This document shows positions 1 through 8,282 of a stretch of DNA of 13,958 bases, in pieces. Both the position numbers and the translations under genes were made by a program. How positions within the stretch are numbered: position 1 is the first letter of the stretch; each line of letters starts with the position of its first letter. This DNA comes from Bacteroidota bacterium (GTDB lineage Bacteria; Bacteroidota; Bacteroidia; Chitinophagales; Chitinophagaceae), in the NCBI GenBank assembly GCA_023440945.1, contig JAEZRL010000329.1, positions 1-13,958 of the forward strand, in the 5' to 3' direction. The notes under the pieces were generated by a model. The model was not told where the DNA came from, did no database searches, and saw nothing but the letters and a program-made list of their open reading frames with translations.

Positions 1-2
1 CG

Positions 3-128
3 TTTGCATTATCTGTAGATGTTGAATTGCCACAAGAGATTATTGCAAACGAAGCTGCTGCCACTAAGGAACATTGTAACACCTGTTTAATTTGTACGTG
101 TTTCATGGTTAAGATTGTATTTGAGTGA
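3..128 (+). CDS. C-terminal end of a gene cut by the window edge (possibly OsmC-like)
   Basis: Frame 3 is open from the window edge to a TGA at 126-128, giving 41 residues and no start codon, so the gene begins outside the window. The visible tail has a beta-strand-like stretch (ALSVDVELP), a helix-like stretch, a Cys-rich motif HCNTCLICTC and a final strand MVKIVFE. A strand-helix-Cys-strand ending of this sort resembles the C-terminus of OsmC/YhfA-like proteins, where the second redox Cys follows a helix and is followed by a last beta-strand. That family call is inference from a short tail. The two other forward frames hit stops within the first 25 bases, which supports this frame. No terminator-like hairpin follows the stop. 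Confidence 0.4.
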   Translation, partial: FALSVDVELPQEIIANEAAATKEHCNTCLICTCFMVKIVFE

Positions 129-342
129 ATGAATGATTTACAAATATCCGAAGTAATTAATGAAACGTGCAAGAAAATGCATTTATGTTATATTGTTCAA
201 CTGTTATTTATCAACACAATAATCAAAATCCTTCATTTTATTAAATATCTAACAACAAAAGCAGTTGCACATTCATAAGTGCGATAACAGCAACGTTATG
301 TTTTAGCTTAGTTTTTGTGGAAATTATTTGTAAAAACCTGTT

Positions 343-1671
343 ATGGCTTTTCGTATTCCATCCCGTGGTGCAATGGTTGATGAGCATGAAGCAATTGATC
401 TTATCCGTGATAAATGTACACCTGTTTATCAAATGAGTGATCTGGATAGGTTGATAGAACGAATAGGTGATAAACGTATCGTGATGCTTGGTGAAGCATC
501 GCATGGAACTCATGAGTATTATACTTACAGAAATTATATCAGTAAAAAACTGATCGAAGAAAAGCAGTTCAATTTTATTTGTGTTGAAGGTGACTGGCCT
601 GATTGCTTTTCTGTAAATCGTTATATAAAAGAATGGGATAATTCATCAAGAAACGCGATTAAAGTACTACATAAATTCAATAGGTGGCCAACATGGATGT
701 GGGCAAACTGGGAGATCGTTGCCCTGGCGGAATGGATGAAAGAACACAATCAATCACAACTAAACAAAGCCGGTTTTTTTGGATTGGATGTCTATAGTTT
801 ATGGGAATCGCTCAATTCCATTATTGAATATTTATCAAAGGTTGATCCTGAAGCATTGAATAAGGCAAAAGAAGCATTCCGCTGTTTTGAACCTTACAAA
901 GAAGATGATGGAAGTTCGTATGCTTTGGCAACACAATTTGTTCCTAAAGTATGTGAAGATGAAGTAGTGGCTTTATTAAAAGAGATACAAAAAAAATTAC
1001 CGCAATACGACTCCGGTGCAGAGAACGTTTTTAGCACAGAACAAAACGCATTGATCGCCGTGAATGCAGAAAAATATTATCGTGCAATGATAAGAGGCGA
1101 TGCAGAATCATGGAATGTAAGAGACACGCACATGATGGAAACACTTGAACGTTTGCTGGAGTTTCACGGAGAAAACTCAAAAGCAATCGTATGGGCACAT
1201 AATACACATATCGGTGACTCAAGTGCAACAGATATGGCAGATGACGGCATGTTTAATATTGGTGAACTAGTGCATAACAAATATGGTGATCAAGCTGCTT
1301 TAATTGGCTTTGGCTCTTACAAAGGAAGTGTGATCGCCGGAAGCAATTGGGGAGCGCCTATGCAAAAAGTAGAAGTTCCTGAAGGCCGCGATGGCAGTTG
1401 GGAATATTTATTACATAAGGCAGGAAAAGAAAATAAATTATTATTTATGGAAGACATCGATGTTCCTATGTTCTCAGAAAATCGCATTGGTCACCGGGCA
1501 ATTGGCGTAGTATATCGTCCGCAGTTTGAACGTTATGGTAATTATGTCCCAAGTGTTTTGCCCAAACGTTATGATGCTTTTATTTATATTGACGAAACTG
1601 AAGCATTACATCCACTGCATATTACTCCTGATGGGCATAAAATGCCCGAAACTTATCCCTTTGGTTTATAA
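343..1671 (+). CDS. Erythromycin esterase family hydrolase
   Basis: This 442-aa protein belongs to the erythromycin esterase (Ere) superfamily (PF05139). The signature GEASHGTHEYY lies at residues 50-60. Glu51, His54 and Arg63 keep the E-x2-H-x8-R spacing of Ere active sites, and a second site motif WAHNTHIGD (284-292) supplies His286 and His289. The motifs EGDWPDC (82-88) and WPTWMW (115-120) are, from memory, typical of the widespread non-macrolide branch of the family (Bacillus cereus Bcr136-like, often annotated as succinoglycan biosynthesis). A hydrolase with unknown substrate is therefore more likely than a true macrolide esterase. There is no signal peptide or membrane segment, so it should be cytoplasmic. 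ATG 343 is used; ATG 373 (residue 11) is an alternative. No Shine-Dalgarno is visible. It appears monocistronic and ends in a shared terminator. Confidence 0.88.
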   Translation: MAFRIPSRGAMVDEHEAIDLIRDKCTPVYQMSDLDRLIERIGDKRIVMLGEASHGTHEYYTYRNYISKKLIEEKQFNFICVEGDWPDCFSVNRYIKEWDNSSRNAIKVLHKFNRWPTWMWANWEIVALAEWMKEHNQSQLNKAGFFGLDVYSLWESLNSIIEYLSKVDPEALNKAKEAFRCFEPYKEDDGSSYALATQFVPKVCEDEVVALLKEIQKKLPQYDSGAENVFSTEQNALIAVNAEKYYRAMIRGDAESWNVRDTHMMETLERLLEFHGENSKAIVWAHNTHIGDSSATDMADDGMFNIGELVHNKYGDQAALIGFGSYKGSVIAGSNWGAPMQKVEVPEGRDGSWEYLLHKAGKENKLLFMEDIDVPMFSENRIGHRAIGVVYRPQFERYGNYVPSVLPKRYDAFIYIDETEALHPLHITPDGHKMPETYPFGL

Positions 1672-1674
1672 AAA

Positions 1675-1704
1675 AAAAGAGAAGTTCACATTTACTTCTC
1701 TTTT
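1675..1704. terminator. Bidirectional intrinsic terminator between convergent genes
   Basis: A perfect 11-bp stem has arms AAAAGAGAAGT (1675-1685) and ACTTCTCTTTT (1694-1704) around an 8-nt loop. It is flanked by an A-run on the left (1671-1678) and Ts on the right, so it can act on either strand. It starts 3 nt after the esterase stop codon and lies 20 nt beyond the stop of the opposing KGG gene. Confidence 0.85.
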
Positions 1705-1724
1705 AGTGGCGTAAAAAATGAGTA

Positions 1725-1934
1725 TCATGCATTGGCATTATGTTGCTGATTCATTTTTCTGCGGCCATGTGAATTTTCACCACCTTTCCTGCCAATTTCA
1801 GCCATATGTTCACGATTTCTGCTCACTGCTTCGCCGCCTTTACTGGCAATTTTACGTTGTTGTTCGGGATCCATAGAAGCAAAGCCTCTGTTGGAAGTTC
1901 CCGTTTTTCGTTCGGTACCTGTACTTCTTTCCAT
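1725..1934 (-). CDS. Small KGG-repeat stress-type protein
   Basis: This 69-aa, highly charged hydrophilic protein has two KGG-type repeats: GFASMDPEQQRKIASKGGEA (17-36) and REHMAEIGRKGGEN (41-54). The G-F-A-S-M-D/x-KGG pattern is that of the KGG/GsiB-YciG family (PF10685), small proteins usually linked to general stress, desiccation or stationary phase. Their biochemical role is not known. No signal peptide or membrane segment is present, and the composition (Gly, Lys, Arg, Glu, Asn, almost no hydrophobic residues) suggests a disordered cytoplasmic protein. ATG 1934 follows an in-frame AT-rich leader. It is encoded 229 nt downstream of pdeM on the same strand; the long gap suggests its own promoter, but I cannot pick one out. 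It ends at the bidirectional hairpin 1675-1704. Confidence 0.85.
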   Translation of the reverse strand: MERSTGTERKTGTSNRGFASMDPEQQRKIASKGGEAVSRNREHMAEIGRKGGENSHGRRKMNQQHNANA

Positions 1935-2163
1935 AATAAAGTATTTTGATGAAACAATAATGTATTACGAAACAACAGTTTTAAAAAACATGCCTTTAGT
2001 CTAAAATGTTGCTTTACAATGTTAGAAGTGAGAGCGTTTGTAGAAAATGTGCAAAGTATGAGGAAAGCATTCTACAGAAAAAATTCAATGCCAAACTGCA
2101 ATAACTAAAGGATGGGAAATGTAAATTTTTCTTTGATATACGCTAAAATAAAAATTTAAACTT

Positions 2164-2817
2164 CTATAACTGCAGAACTGATTTATCAACAATGGCATAA
2201 ACCGTATCTGTTCTTTTTGGTTCTACTAAAGCAAGACCGGTGAATTTGCTGAATGCGGGCAAAATAGCGTATTGCGCTCCAAAATAATAGCAGGGGAAAC
2301 GAAGGCTTTGCCTCCCTGTTCCTTTTACAATAATTCCGGGATGTATATGTCCACTGAAAATATAGGTCGTGTCTTTATCTTCACAAAAAGGGGCTGTTGC
2401 ATCATGTGTAAATAAAAACTCATTAATGCAAAAACTATGTTCATGCACATTTATAGAAGCATCTTCATACCACTTATTTTTCAAAATATCATGGTTGCCC
2501 TTTATTAAATGCACATCAACATACTCAAGATCGGTACGCCATTTTACAAACAAATCCATTTCCTTGTTTTCTTTGCTATGAAACAAATCACCAACGATGA
2601 TCAATTGTTGTGGTTTATAATATTGAATCTCTGCAAATAATCTCTGCAGATCTTCTTTAAAAACATGCTGTGGTACCGCAATACCTGATTTTCTGAAATG
2701 CCCCGATTTACCAATATGCAGATCAGAAACGATCAATGCTTTTTGTTCTTCCCAAAACAAACATCGCTGATATGATAACCAGAAATTATTATTATGAATA
2801 TTGTGTTTAACTGTCAT
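2164..2817 (-). CDS. pdeM: Ligase-associated DNA damage response endonuclease PdeM (metallophosphoesterase)
   Basis: This 217-aa calcineurin-like metallophosphoesterase has all five metal-site blocks: SDLHIGK (31-37, Asp32 and His34), GDLFHS (76-81, Asp77), GNHD (107-110), THD (137-139) and GHIHPG (156-161). Length, compactness and the motif set fit the PdeM family (TIGR04123), which in many bacteria is encoded with an ATP-dependent DNA ligase, an exonuclease and a DEXH helicase. The matching DEXH helicase is two genes upstream on the same strand, which makes this assignment much stronger than the fold alone. The protein is expected to be a cytoplasmic Mn-dependent nuclease or phosphodiesterase acting in DNA repair. 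The ATG at 2817 places the first motif about 30 residues in, as expected. A 194-nt gap separates it from the glycosyltransferase gene upstream, so co-transcription is probable but not certain. No terminator is apparent after its TAG. Confidence 0.9.
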   Translation of the reverse strand: MTVKHNIHNNNFWLSYQRCLFWEEQKALIVSDLHIGKSGHFRKSGIAVPQHVFKEDLQRLFAEIQYYKPQQLIIVGDLFHSKENKEMDLFVKWRTDLEYVDVHLIKGNHDILKNKWYEDASINVHEHSFCINEFLFTHDATAPFCEDKDTTYIFSGHIHPGIIVKGTGRQSLRFPCYYFGAQYAILPAFSKFTGLALVEPKRTDTVYAIVDKSVLQL

Positions 2818-3011
2818 ACCTGTTGGGATAGTGAATAATTTTTTATATTACCGGTAGCATTGCTGCTATCATTCTCCTTGCGAGGCAAATTAAACATCTT
2901 ACAAACGAAATAACAAAAAGAAGAAAATCATTTCTGTTGATAAAGAACAAAGCGTACAAGTGAGTGACACAACGAAGCTATATCGAAGTATCAATGCCGG
3001 TAAACAAAAAA

Positions 3012-4661
3012 TCAGCGAACACTTTTACCAGGTGAATATTCAGCAACATAAAGTGAATTTCTAAACGGGAAATTGATAAAATGAAAAACCGGTTTTAAAG
3101 AATACTGGTGAAACTGTTTTTCATCTGCTATATAATAAGCACCGGATTTCAACGTAGTAGTGCTTTTCAATATTTCATTCCGTTGTGTAGAAATATGAAA
3201 ACTTATTCCATCAAAACCATTTGCTTGTGTCTTTTGCAGTAGGTATAACTCTTTGCCTTTCGTAATGTTACAGATGGTGCGACACCAATCTTTCATTGCA
3301 AAAAAACGTTCTCCTCTTTGTTCTACAACAAACCAGTTAAAACCGGCTCGCAGGCAAACAAACGCAATAAGTAAAGCAAACAGTTTGTAGGGTGTTTTAA
3401 GCGCAAATACTGTACATAATAGAAAGGCAACAGCAAGAATAAGTATTTTGACAGAAATAAAATTTGTTTTGAAAACGAAAGGTAAAAATGGAACTGCAAT
3501 GACAGCAATTGCAATGGCGACACAAAAAATAATAATGAGAATATGAATAATTTTTTCCTGCCACGAGTGCCTTAATTCCTCGTTCATAAAATAACAGTAA
3601 AACAAAACGGAATAAATCAGAGGCACTAACATGAACAAATACTTAGGATAAACATCAACAGAAAACCAGTAGATCCAAATATTGGCAAAGAATACAAGAA
3701 TGGAATATTGCATAAACCTGTTCTGTCGTATAAGAGCCAATGTGTTCCGTTTAAATAAAGCAAGTACAAGAATTGTCCACGGCAGGAAGTGGTAAAACAC
3801 CTCAAAGGGAAAAGTAAAAAAATGTTTTATCGTTTTGATAAAACCATATTGAATAAAAGTACGTTTGGTGCTTTCGTTTACAATATTTCCGAACAATTTA
3901 GAAGCAGAGAAATGATTGTAATAGAGATAAGGCACATAATAGGAAGATAGAATGACAAGGAATATTATTATGCCTGCAACATGCTTAAGACTAAACAGTT
4001 TTTTTAGATTTTTACTGAAAGCAAAATAAGTGATGAGACTAAATGCCTGGAAGCAAAGTGCAGGAATGTTTTTTAGCAAAAAAGCAATAGCACAAAGAAT
4101 ATAGGTTACAATAAAAAGTGAAGTAACCTTCTTCTTCTCACCAAAATAAAAAATCAAAACTATGTTGGCATAAGCAACAAGGCTGAAAGTTGTATCAATA
4201 AAGCCGTACAAAGATTCGTAGATAAGCAATCTTCCATTTGTGGCATAGGCTAAAGCGGTAAAAAAAGCAATTTTTTTGTTGGTATATTTTTTTGTGATTA
4301 GAAAGATGACCAAACTTGTAAGTACAACTGCAATAATTACTGGTAACCTGAAAGCAAACATGGAATAATTATCAAAAAGTTTGAAGAAACCAATAATGAT
4401 CCAGTTGTATAAGGGAGGTTTGTTGAGATAGAGAGTTCCGTTTATTGTTGGGGTAAGATAGTTTTTAGAGATCATCATCTCAGCAGAAACAACTGCTCTT
4501 CTTGCTTCATCGCTTTCAACATCCAATGGAATAAAACCAAGATGCGATAAATAAACCAATAATAGAACAACTGGAATAATAACGTATAAAAATGGTACAG
4601 CTTTTAAAAAATAATTCCGGTGCCGGTTATTCTTTAGGTTAGTCTTTGAATTCATAGCCAT
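3012..4661 (-). CDS. ArnT/PMT-like (GT39 family) membrane glycosyltransferase
   Basis: This is a polytopic membrane protein with about a dozen hydrophobic segments and a soluble C-terminal tail of about 90 residues. After the first TM segment comes the catalytic-loop signature VESDEARRA (acidic pair Asp51-Glu52 counted from ATG 4661), followed by NKPPLYNW (80-87). That is the pattern of GT39/GT83 enzymes such as ArnT and bacterial PMT-like proteins, which move sugars from polyprenyl-phosphate donors onto lipid A, glycans or proteins on the periplasmic side. The true acceptor cannot be told. The open frame reaches a TTG at 4688, but ATG 4661 (or 4655) is a better start and gives 549 aa, with a short basic N-terminus before the first TM segment. 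It lies 49 nt after the helicase stop on the same strand, so it is probably in that operon, where a glycosyltransferase is functionally unexpected. Confidence 0.85.
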   Translation of the reverse strand: MAMNSKTNLKNNRHRNYFLKAVPFLYVIIPVVLLLVYLSHLGFIPLDVESDEARRAVVSAEMMISKNYLTPTINGTLYLNKPPLYNWIIIGFFKLFDNYSMFAFRLPVIIAVVLTSLVIFLITKKYTNKKIAFFTALAYATNGRLLIYESLYGFIDTTFSLVAYANIVLIFYFGEKKKVTSLFIVTYILCAIAFLLKNIPALCFQAFSLITYFAFSKNLKKLFSLKHVAGIIIFLVILSSYYVPYLYYNHFSASKLFGNIVNESTKRTFIQYGFIKTIKHFFTFPFEVFYHFLPWTILVLALFKRNTLALIRQNRFMQYSILVFFANIWIYWFSVDVYPKYLFMLVPLIYSVLFYCYFMNEELRHSWQEKIIHILIIIFCVAIAIAVIAVPFLPFVFKTNFISVKILILAVAFLLCTVFALKTPYKLFALLIAFVCLRAGFNWFVVEQRGERFFAMKDWCRTICNITKGKELYLLQKTQANGFDGISFHISTQRNEILKSTTTLKSGAYYIADEKQFHQYSLKPVFHFINFPFRNSLYVAEYSPGKSVR

Positions 4662-4710
4662 ATCGAAATAATAATCATCAAAATGCAAAACTATAACAAA
4701 GAAAATTCTG

Positions 4711-7191
4711 CTATCTCTCTAATTGTCTTTGCATTCTTTTTACACGGTCTTCCAGTTTTTCAGAAGTAAGATTTTCGCGGCTTAAACTATCTACTTTTAT
4801 AGGGAAACAGAATGGTGTTAAACGTTCGGGAAATAAAACAATTATTCTTCCATCCTGTATCCGTTGCAAGGCATTGCGCAAACGAACTTCTTCCATTTGT
4901 TGTGCAAAAACTTCCCTATAAGCCTGCTGAATAAGAATGTTATCAGGATCATATTCTGCAAACACTTTGAACAGCAGAGATGCAGAAGATTGTAAATGCC
5001 TCGCTTTTTTATGTTCGCCGGGATAACCCTGAAATATTAGTCCACCAATCACAGCAATATCACGGAACTTTCGTTTTGCCATTTCAATTGCATTTACGCT
5101 TCTTTGAATATCATTTAAAAGGTCATCAGTTGTAAAAAGTTCTTTTGCGTTTAAGTCATCTACAGGAATTGGTTGATCACTTAATAATTCAAATCCATAA
5201 TCATTCATTGCCATCGAAAAAGTAATAGGTGTTATTTTGCTGATGCGGTATGCAAGCAGCGCAGCCATTGCTTCATGCACCAATCTTCCTTCAAAAGGAT
5301 AAACGAATAAATGAAAACCATCTTTCGTTTCAATGTGTTCTATCAATAATTCGCCTGAACCGGGAACATGAGATAATCTTTGCTGTAATTCAAACAAAGG
5401 ATGCAATACGGACAGTTCGATCTCATTTTCTTTTGGCGTTAATGCATGATTAAAAGTTTCACGCAACATCCAACTAAGATTTGCAGATAAAGGCATTCTA
5501 CCACCATTCCAGCTTGGGACGATTGATTTTTTTGAATTCGATTTCTTTACAACAACCGTCATTTCTTTGATGCTTATCAATTCAAGATTTCTTCCTGCCA
5601 AAGTAAAAACATTGCCTGGTTCTAAACGGCTAATAAAGCTCTCTTCTATCACACCGATATAACCTCCGCTTAAAAATTTTACTTTCAACATCGGATCACT
5701 TACGATGGTTCCGATATGCATCCTGTGACGCATTGCTATTCGCCTGCTTTTGATACGATAAACACCATCTTCTACCTCCACTTTCTTATATTCATCGTAT
5801 TGCTGCAAAGCATTTCCGCCGGTGGTTATATGATCCAAAACTTTCCGCCATTCATCTTCCGTTATATCTGCAAAACAATAAGTTGCTTTTATCTCTTTAA
5901 AAATTTCTTTCGGTGTGAAACCTTCACTTATTGCAATGGAACAGAGATATTGTATCAATACATCAAAACATAGAATCATTGGTTCACGGCTTTCGATCAA
6001 CCCAATTTTTACTGCTTCTTTTAATGCTGCAGCTTCAATCAATTCAAGTGAATGAGTGGGAAGAAAATAAATTTTACTCGTGTCTCCCGGACGATGACCA
6101 CTTCGTCCCGCACGTTGCAAAAATCTCGCAACACCTTTTGGCGAACCAACCTGAATAACGGTATCAACAGGGCGGAAATCAACACCAAGATCAAGACTTG
6201 CTGTGCAAACAACTGCTTTTAACTTTTTAGTATGCAAAGCTTCTTCTACCCAGATGCGTAACTCATGTTCAACACTGCCATGATGCAAAGCAATTGCACC
6301 TGCAAACTGTGGCGCAATATCTAATAATGTTTGATACCATCTTTCACTCATACCGCGAGTGTTGATAAAGACGAGTGTAGTATTACTTTGTTCGATGATA
6401 GGTACAACTTTGTGTGCAAGCGTTAATCCAAGATGTCCGGCCCAGGGGTATTTTTCAATCTCGTCAGGAAGAACAGAAATTATTTCTAGTTGTTTTGAAA
6501 GTTCTGCCTTAATAATAACACTTTCTGTTTTTACTGATTGCTGCAATAAAAGCGGTGCAAGCAAAACTTCTGCGGCCTGTTCCAGGTTGCCTATTGTTGC
6601 ACTAATGCCCCATATACTTAGTGATGATCTCTTGCAGCCAATAATTCTGCTTAATGCAAGTTCAACCAACACACCTCGTTTGCTGCCTATCAATTCGTGC
6701 CATTCATCCACCGCAATAAGGCGAAGTGTTTTAAAAATATCGGGATAGCCCTTTTGCGCCAATAACAGGTGCAGGCTTTCTGGTGTGATAATAAGCACTT
6801 CCGGCATTTGCCTTTTTTGTTTTTGCCTTTCGCTTATTTCCGTATCACCATTACGGATGGCAACTTTCCATTGCATGTTCAATTCGAAAAGCGCTTCCTC
6901 CATAGCTCGACCAATATCTTTTGCTAAAGCACGTAAAGGCGTAATCCATAATAACTGCAAACCATTTTTTGATTGTTGCTGCCAGTTGTTTGGATGCTGA
7001 TTTATAAATTGTATCAATGCACCAAGAAAAACGGAAAAAGTTTTACCACAGCCTGTAGGTGCATTTATTACGCCACTGTCACCATTTATAATTCTTTGCC
7101 AGGCCTCTTCCTGAAAAGCAAATGGCTGCAGTGCTTTAGAAGCAAGCCAGCTATCAATAACTTTAAAACCTTTTGATCTTTGTAACAGCAT
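4711..7191 (-). CDS. Ligase-associated DNA damage response DEXH-box helicase (Lhr-like)
   Basis: This 826-aa superfamily 2 helicase has complete motifs: Walker A APTGCGKT (44-51), TPLRALAKD (84-92), TPES (136-139), DEWH box (162-165), SATIGN (197-202), motif V around TASLDLGVDF (330-339) and motif VI QRAGRSGHRPG (359-369). The DEWH form of motif II, the 'GRSGHRPG' motif and a long C-terminal half of about 450 residues match the Lhr-like 'ligase-associated' helicase family (TIGR04121), whose members are about 800-830 aa. It should be an ATP-driven 3'-5' DNA or DNA/RNA translocase in the cytoplasm, working with PdeM and, in other genomes, a ligase and an exonuclease. PdeM is encoded downstream in this window. 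The ligase and exonuclease are not here. Its start ATG 7191 has no Shine-Dalgarno. It is probably the first gene of the helicase-glycosyltransferase-pdeM block, since a terminator lies upstream. Confidence 0.92.
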   Translation of the reverse strand: MLLQRSKGFKVIDSWLASKALQPFAFQEEAWQRIINGDSGVINAPTGCGKTFSVFLGALIQFINQHPNNWQQQSKNGLQLLWITPLRALAKDIGRAMEEALFELNMQWKVAIRNGDTEISERQKQKRQMPEVLIITPESLHLLLAQKGYPDIFKTLRLIAVDEWHELIGSKRGVLVELALSRIIGCKRSSLSIWGISATIGNLEQAAEVLLAPLLLQQSVKTESVIIKAELSKQLEIISVLPDEIEKYPWAGHLGLTLAHKVVPIIEQSNTTLVFINTRGMSERWYQTLLDIAPQFAGAIALHHGSVEHELRIWVEEALHTKKLKAVVCTASLDLGVDFRPVDTVIQVGSPKGVARFLQRAGRSGHRPGDTSKIYFLPTHSLELIEAAALKEAVKIGLIESREPMILCFDVLIQYLCSIAISEGFTPKEIFKEIKATYCFADITEDEWRKVLDHITTGGNALQQYDEYKKVEVEDGVYRIKSRRIAMRHRMHIGTIVSDPMLKVKFLSGGYIGVIEESFISRLEPGNVFTLAGRNLELISIKEMTVVVKKSNSKKSIVPSWNGGRMPLSANLSWMLRETFNHALTPKENEIELSVLHPLFELQQRLSHVPGSGELLIEHIETKDGFHLFVYPFEGRLVHEAMAALLAYRISKITPITFSMAMNDYGFELLSDQPIPVDDLNAKELFTTDDLLNDIQRSVNAIEMAKRKFRDIAVIGGLIFQGYPGEHKKARHLQSSASLLFKVFAEYDPDNILIQQAYREVFAQQMEEVRLRNALQRIQDGRIIVLFPERLTPFCFPIKVDSLSRENLTSEKLEDRVKRMQRQLER

Positions 7192-7293
7192 TAAAAATTG
7201 AAATAATTTTCTGAAGCGAAAATAATTGTATTGTTATAAGGTGTGTGGTATAAAATTGAAGATATAAGCGGGAAACAATGATAATAATAAAAC

Positions 7294-7324
7294 AAAAAAC
7301 TCCGGCCATATTACCGGAGCTTTT
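7294..7324 (-). terminator. Intrinsic terminator after the DUF1080 gene
   Basis: The stem CTCCGG (7300-7305) / CCGGAG (7314-7319) encloses an 8-nt loop. Read on the minus strand the stem is followed by a run of six Ts (As at 7294-7299). It lies 35-65 nt past the DUF1080 stop codon and separates that gene from the helicase operon. Ts on the other side (7321-7324) could let it work weakly on the + strand too. Confidence 0.8.
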
Positions 7325-7358
7325 GTTAAAGAAATTTATCGTGATGTTATTCTGATTT

Positions 7359-8120
7359 TTATTTCAACTCTTTTATCTTAATGTTTTTAAAGAGAATATC
7401 TCCTTCAACTCCGTGTGATTCCTGCAAAGCTATATGACCTTTTTTCGCAGCGCCATAACCTGCAGCATCTTTCCACTTACTTTTTTCTTTTCTGTTTTTC
7501 CAGTCATCAGAACCCAATTCGTATTCAACCACTTTTTTTCCATTTAACCAATGTTCAACATGATTATTGTTAACGATAATAACGGTATGATTCCATTCAC
7601 CCACAGGATTAGCAGCAACTTCTGAAGGAGCATTCATTGCATAATTAGCGCCGGATGCCTGTTCAGGTTCTATTTCATTTGCATAACCTTTATCATCAAT
7701 AAGTTGATATTCCGGTCCACTTTCAAATGTTTGTGACTGATCTTCCGTAACACGATACATAATACCACTGTTTGCTTTTTGTGGAATCTTCCAATCTATC
7801 TGCAATTCAAAATTTCCGTATTCCTTATCCGTTATTAAGTCTGCATGTTTTGCAGTTGCACTATGGTCAGCTTTTGAAACAAGCATTCCGTTTTCTGCAA
7901 CCCATGATGTAGAAGGTTTATGTTGATAGGTACGCCATCCATTCAGCGTTTTTCCATCAAATAATAAAACCCATCCATCTTTTTTTTCGTTACCTGACAA
8001 TTTATTATCTGCAGTTGTTTTTGCATCGTTATTCATAGCGCTTGTTTGTGCGAATGAGGTATTTACAGAAGTTATTAATGAAAAGGCGGTAGCTGCTAAA
8101 ATAAAAAAGTATTTTTTCAT
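7359..8120 (-). CDS. Secreted DUF1080 protein (3-keto-disaccharide hydrolase-like)
   Basis: This 253-aa protein has an N-terminal signal peptide (MKKYFFILAATAFSLITS..., likely cleaved after the Ala of SFAQ near residue 24), then a low-complexity linker to about residue 46, then a single DUF1080 domain (PF06439) to the end. Family hallmarks are GWVLLFDGKTLNGWR (49-63), a central NSGIMYR (117-123), EWNHTVIIV, and HVEHWLNGKKVVEYE, ending in the beta-strand LFKNIKIKEL. DUF1080 domains have a concanavalin-like beta-sandwich fold, and characterised members cleave 3-keto-glycosides. Bacteroidota often carry many copies in glycan loci. No oxidoreductase, SusC/D or sugar gene is beside this one, so its substrate is not indicated. 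No lipobox Cys is seen, so it should be periplasmic or released. It is divergent from the next + gene, with 162 nt between them. Confidence 0.9.
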   Translation of the reverse strand: MKKYFFILAATAFSLITSVNTSFAQTSAMNNDAKTTADNKLSGNEKKDGWVLLFDGKTLNGWRTYQHKPSTSWVAENGMLVSKADHSATAKHADLITDKEYGNFELQIDWKIPQKANSGIMYRVTEDQSQTFESGPEYQLIDDKGYANEIEPEQASGANYAMNAPSEVAANPVGEWNHTVIIVNNNHVEHWLNGKKVVEYELGSDDWKNRKEKSKWKDAAGYGAAKKGHIALQESHGVEGDILFKNIKIKELK

Positions 8121-8282
8121 ATTCCAGTTGTTTGTGTGAATGAAGATAGTGAGAAATGCATTCAGAATGAAGTGATTATTAAAATTTACTTAAGAATGTT
8201 TTAATTTATGCTGAAAATGAAAATGCTATAAATCTTATTGATAACTTTTGATACTTTTTAACAATCCAAAATCCAATTTCTT

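Noticed and set aside
241..513. 90-codon open frame on the minus strand over the esterase start
   Set aside because: More than half overlaps the conserved esterase N-terminus and the translation has no recognisable feature.
2006..2104. Short + strand ORF (32 aa, contains CRKC) between the KGG gene and pdeM
   Set aside because: It has no family resemblance and is of a length expected by chance; no supporting signal was seen around it.
6359..6748. 129-codon open frame on the + strand
   Set aside because: It is antisense to the helicase core motifs, which are fully conserved in the other strand.
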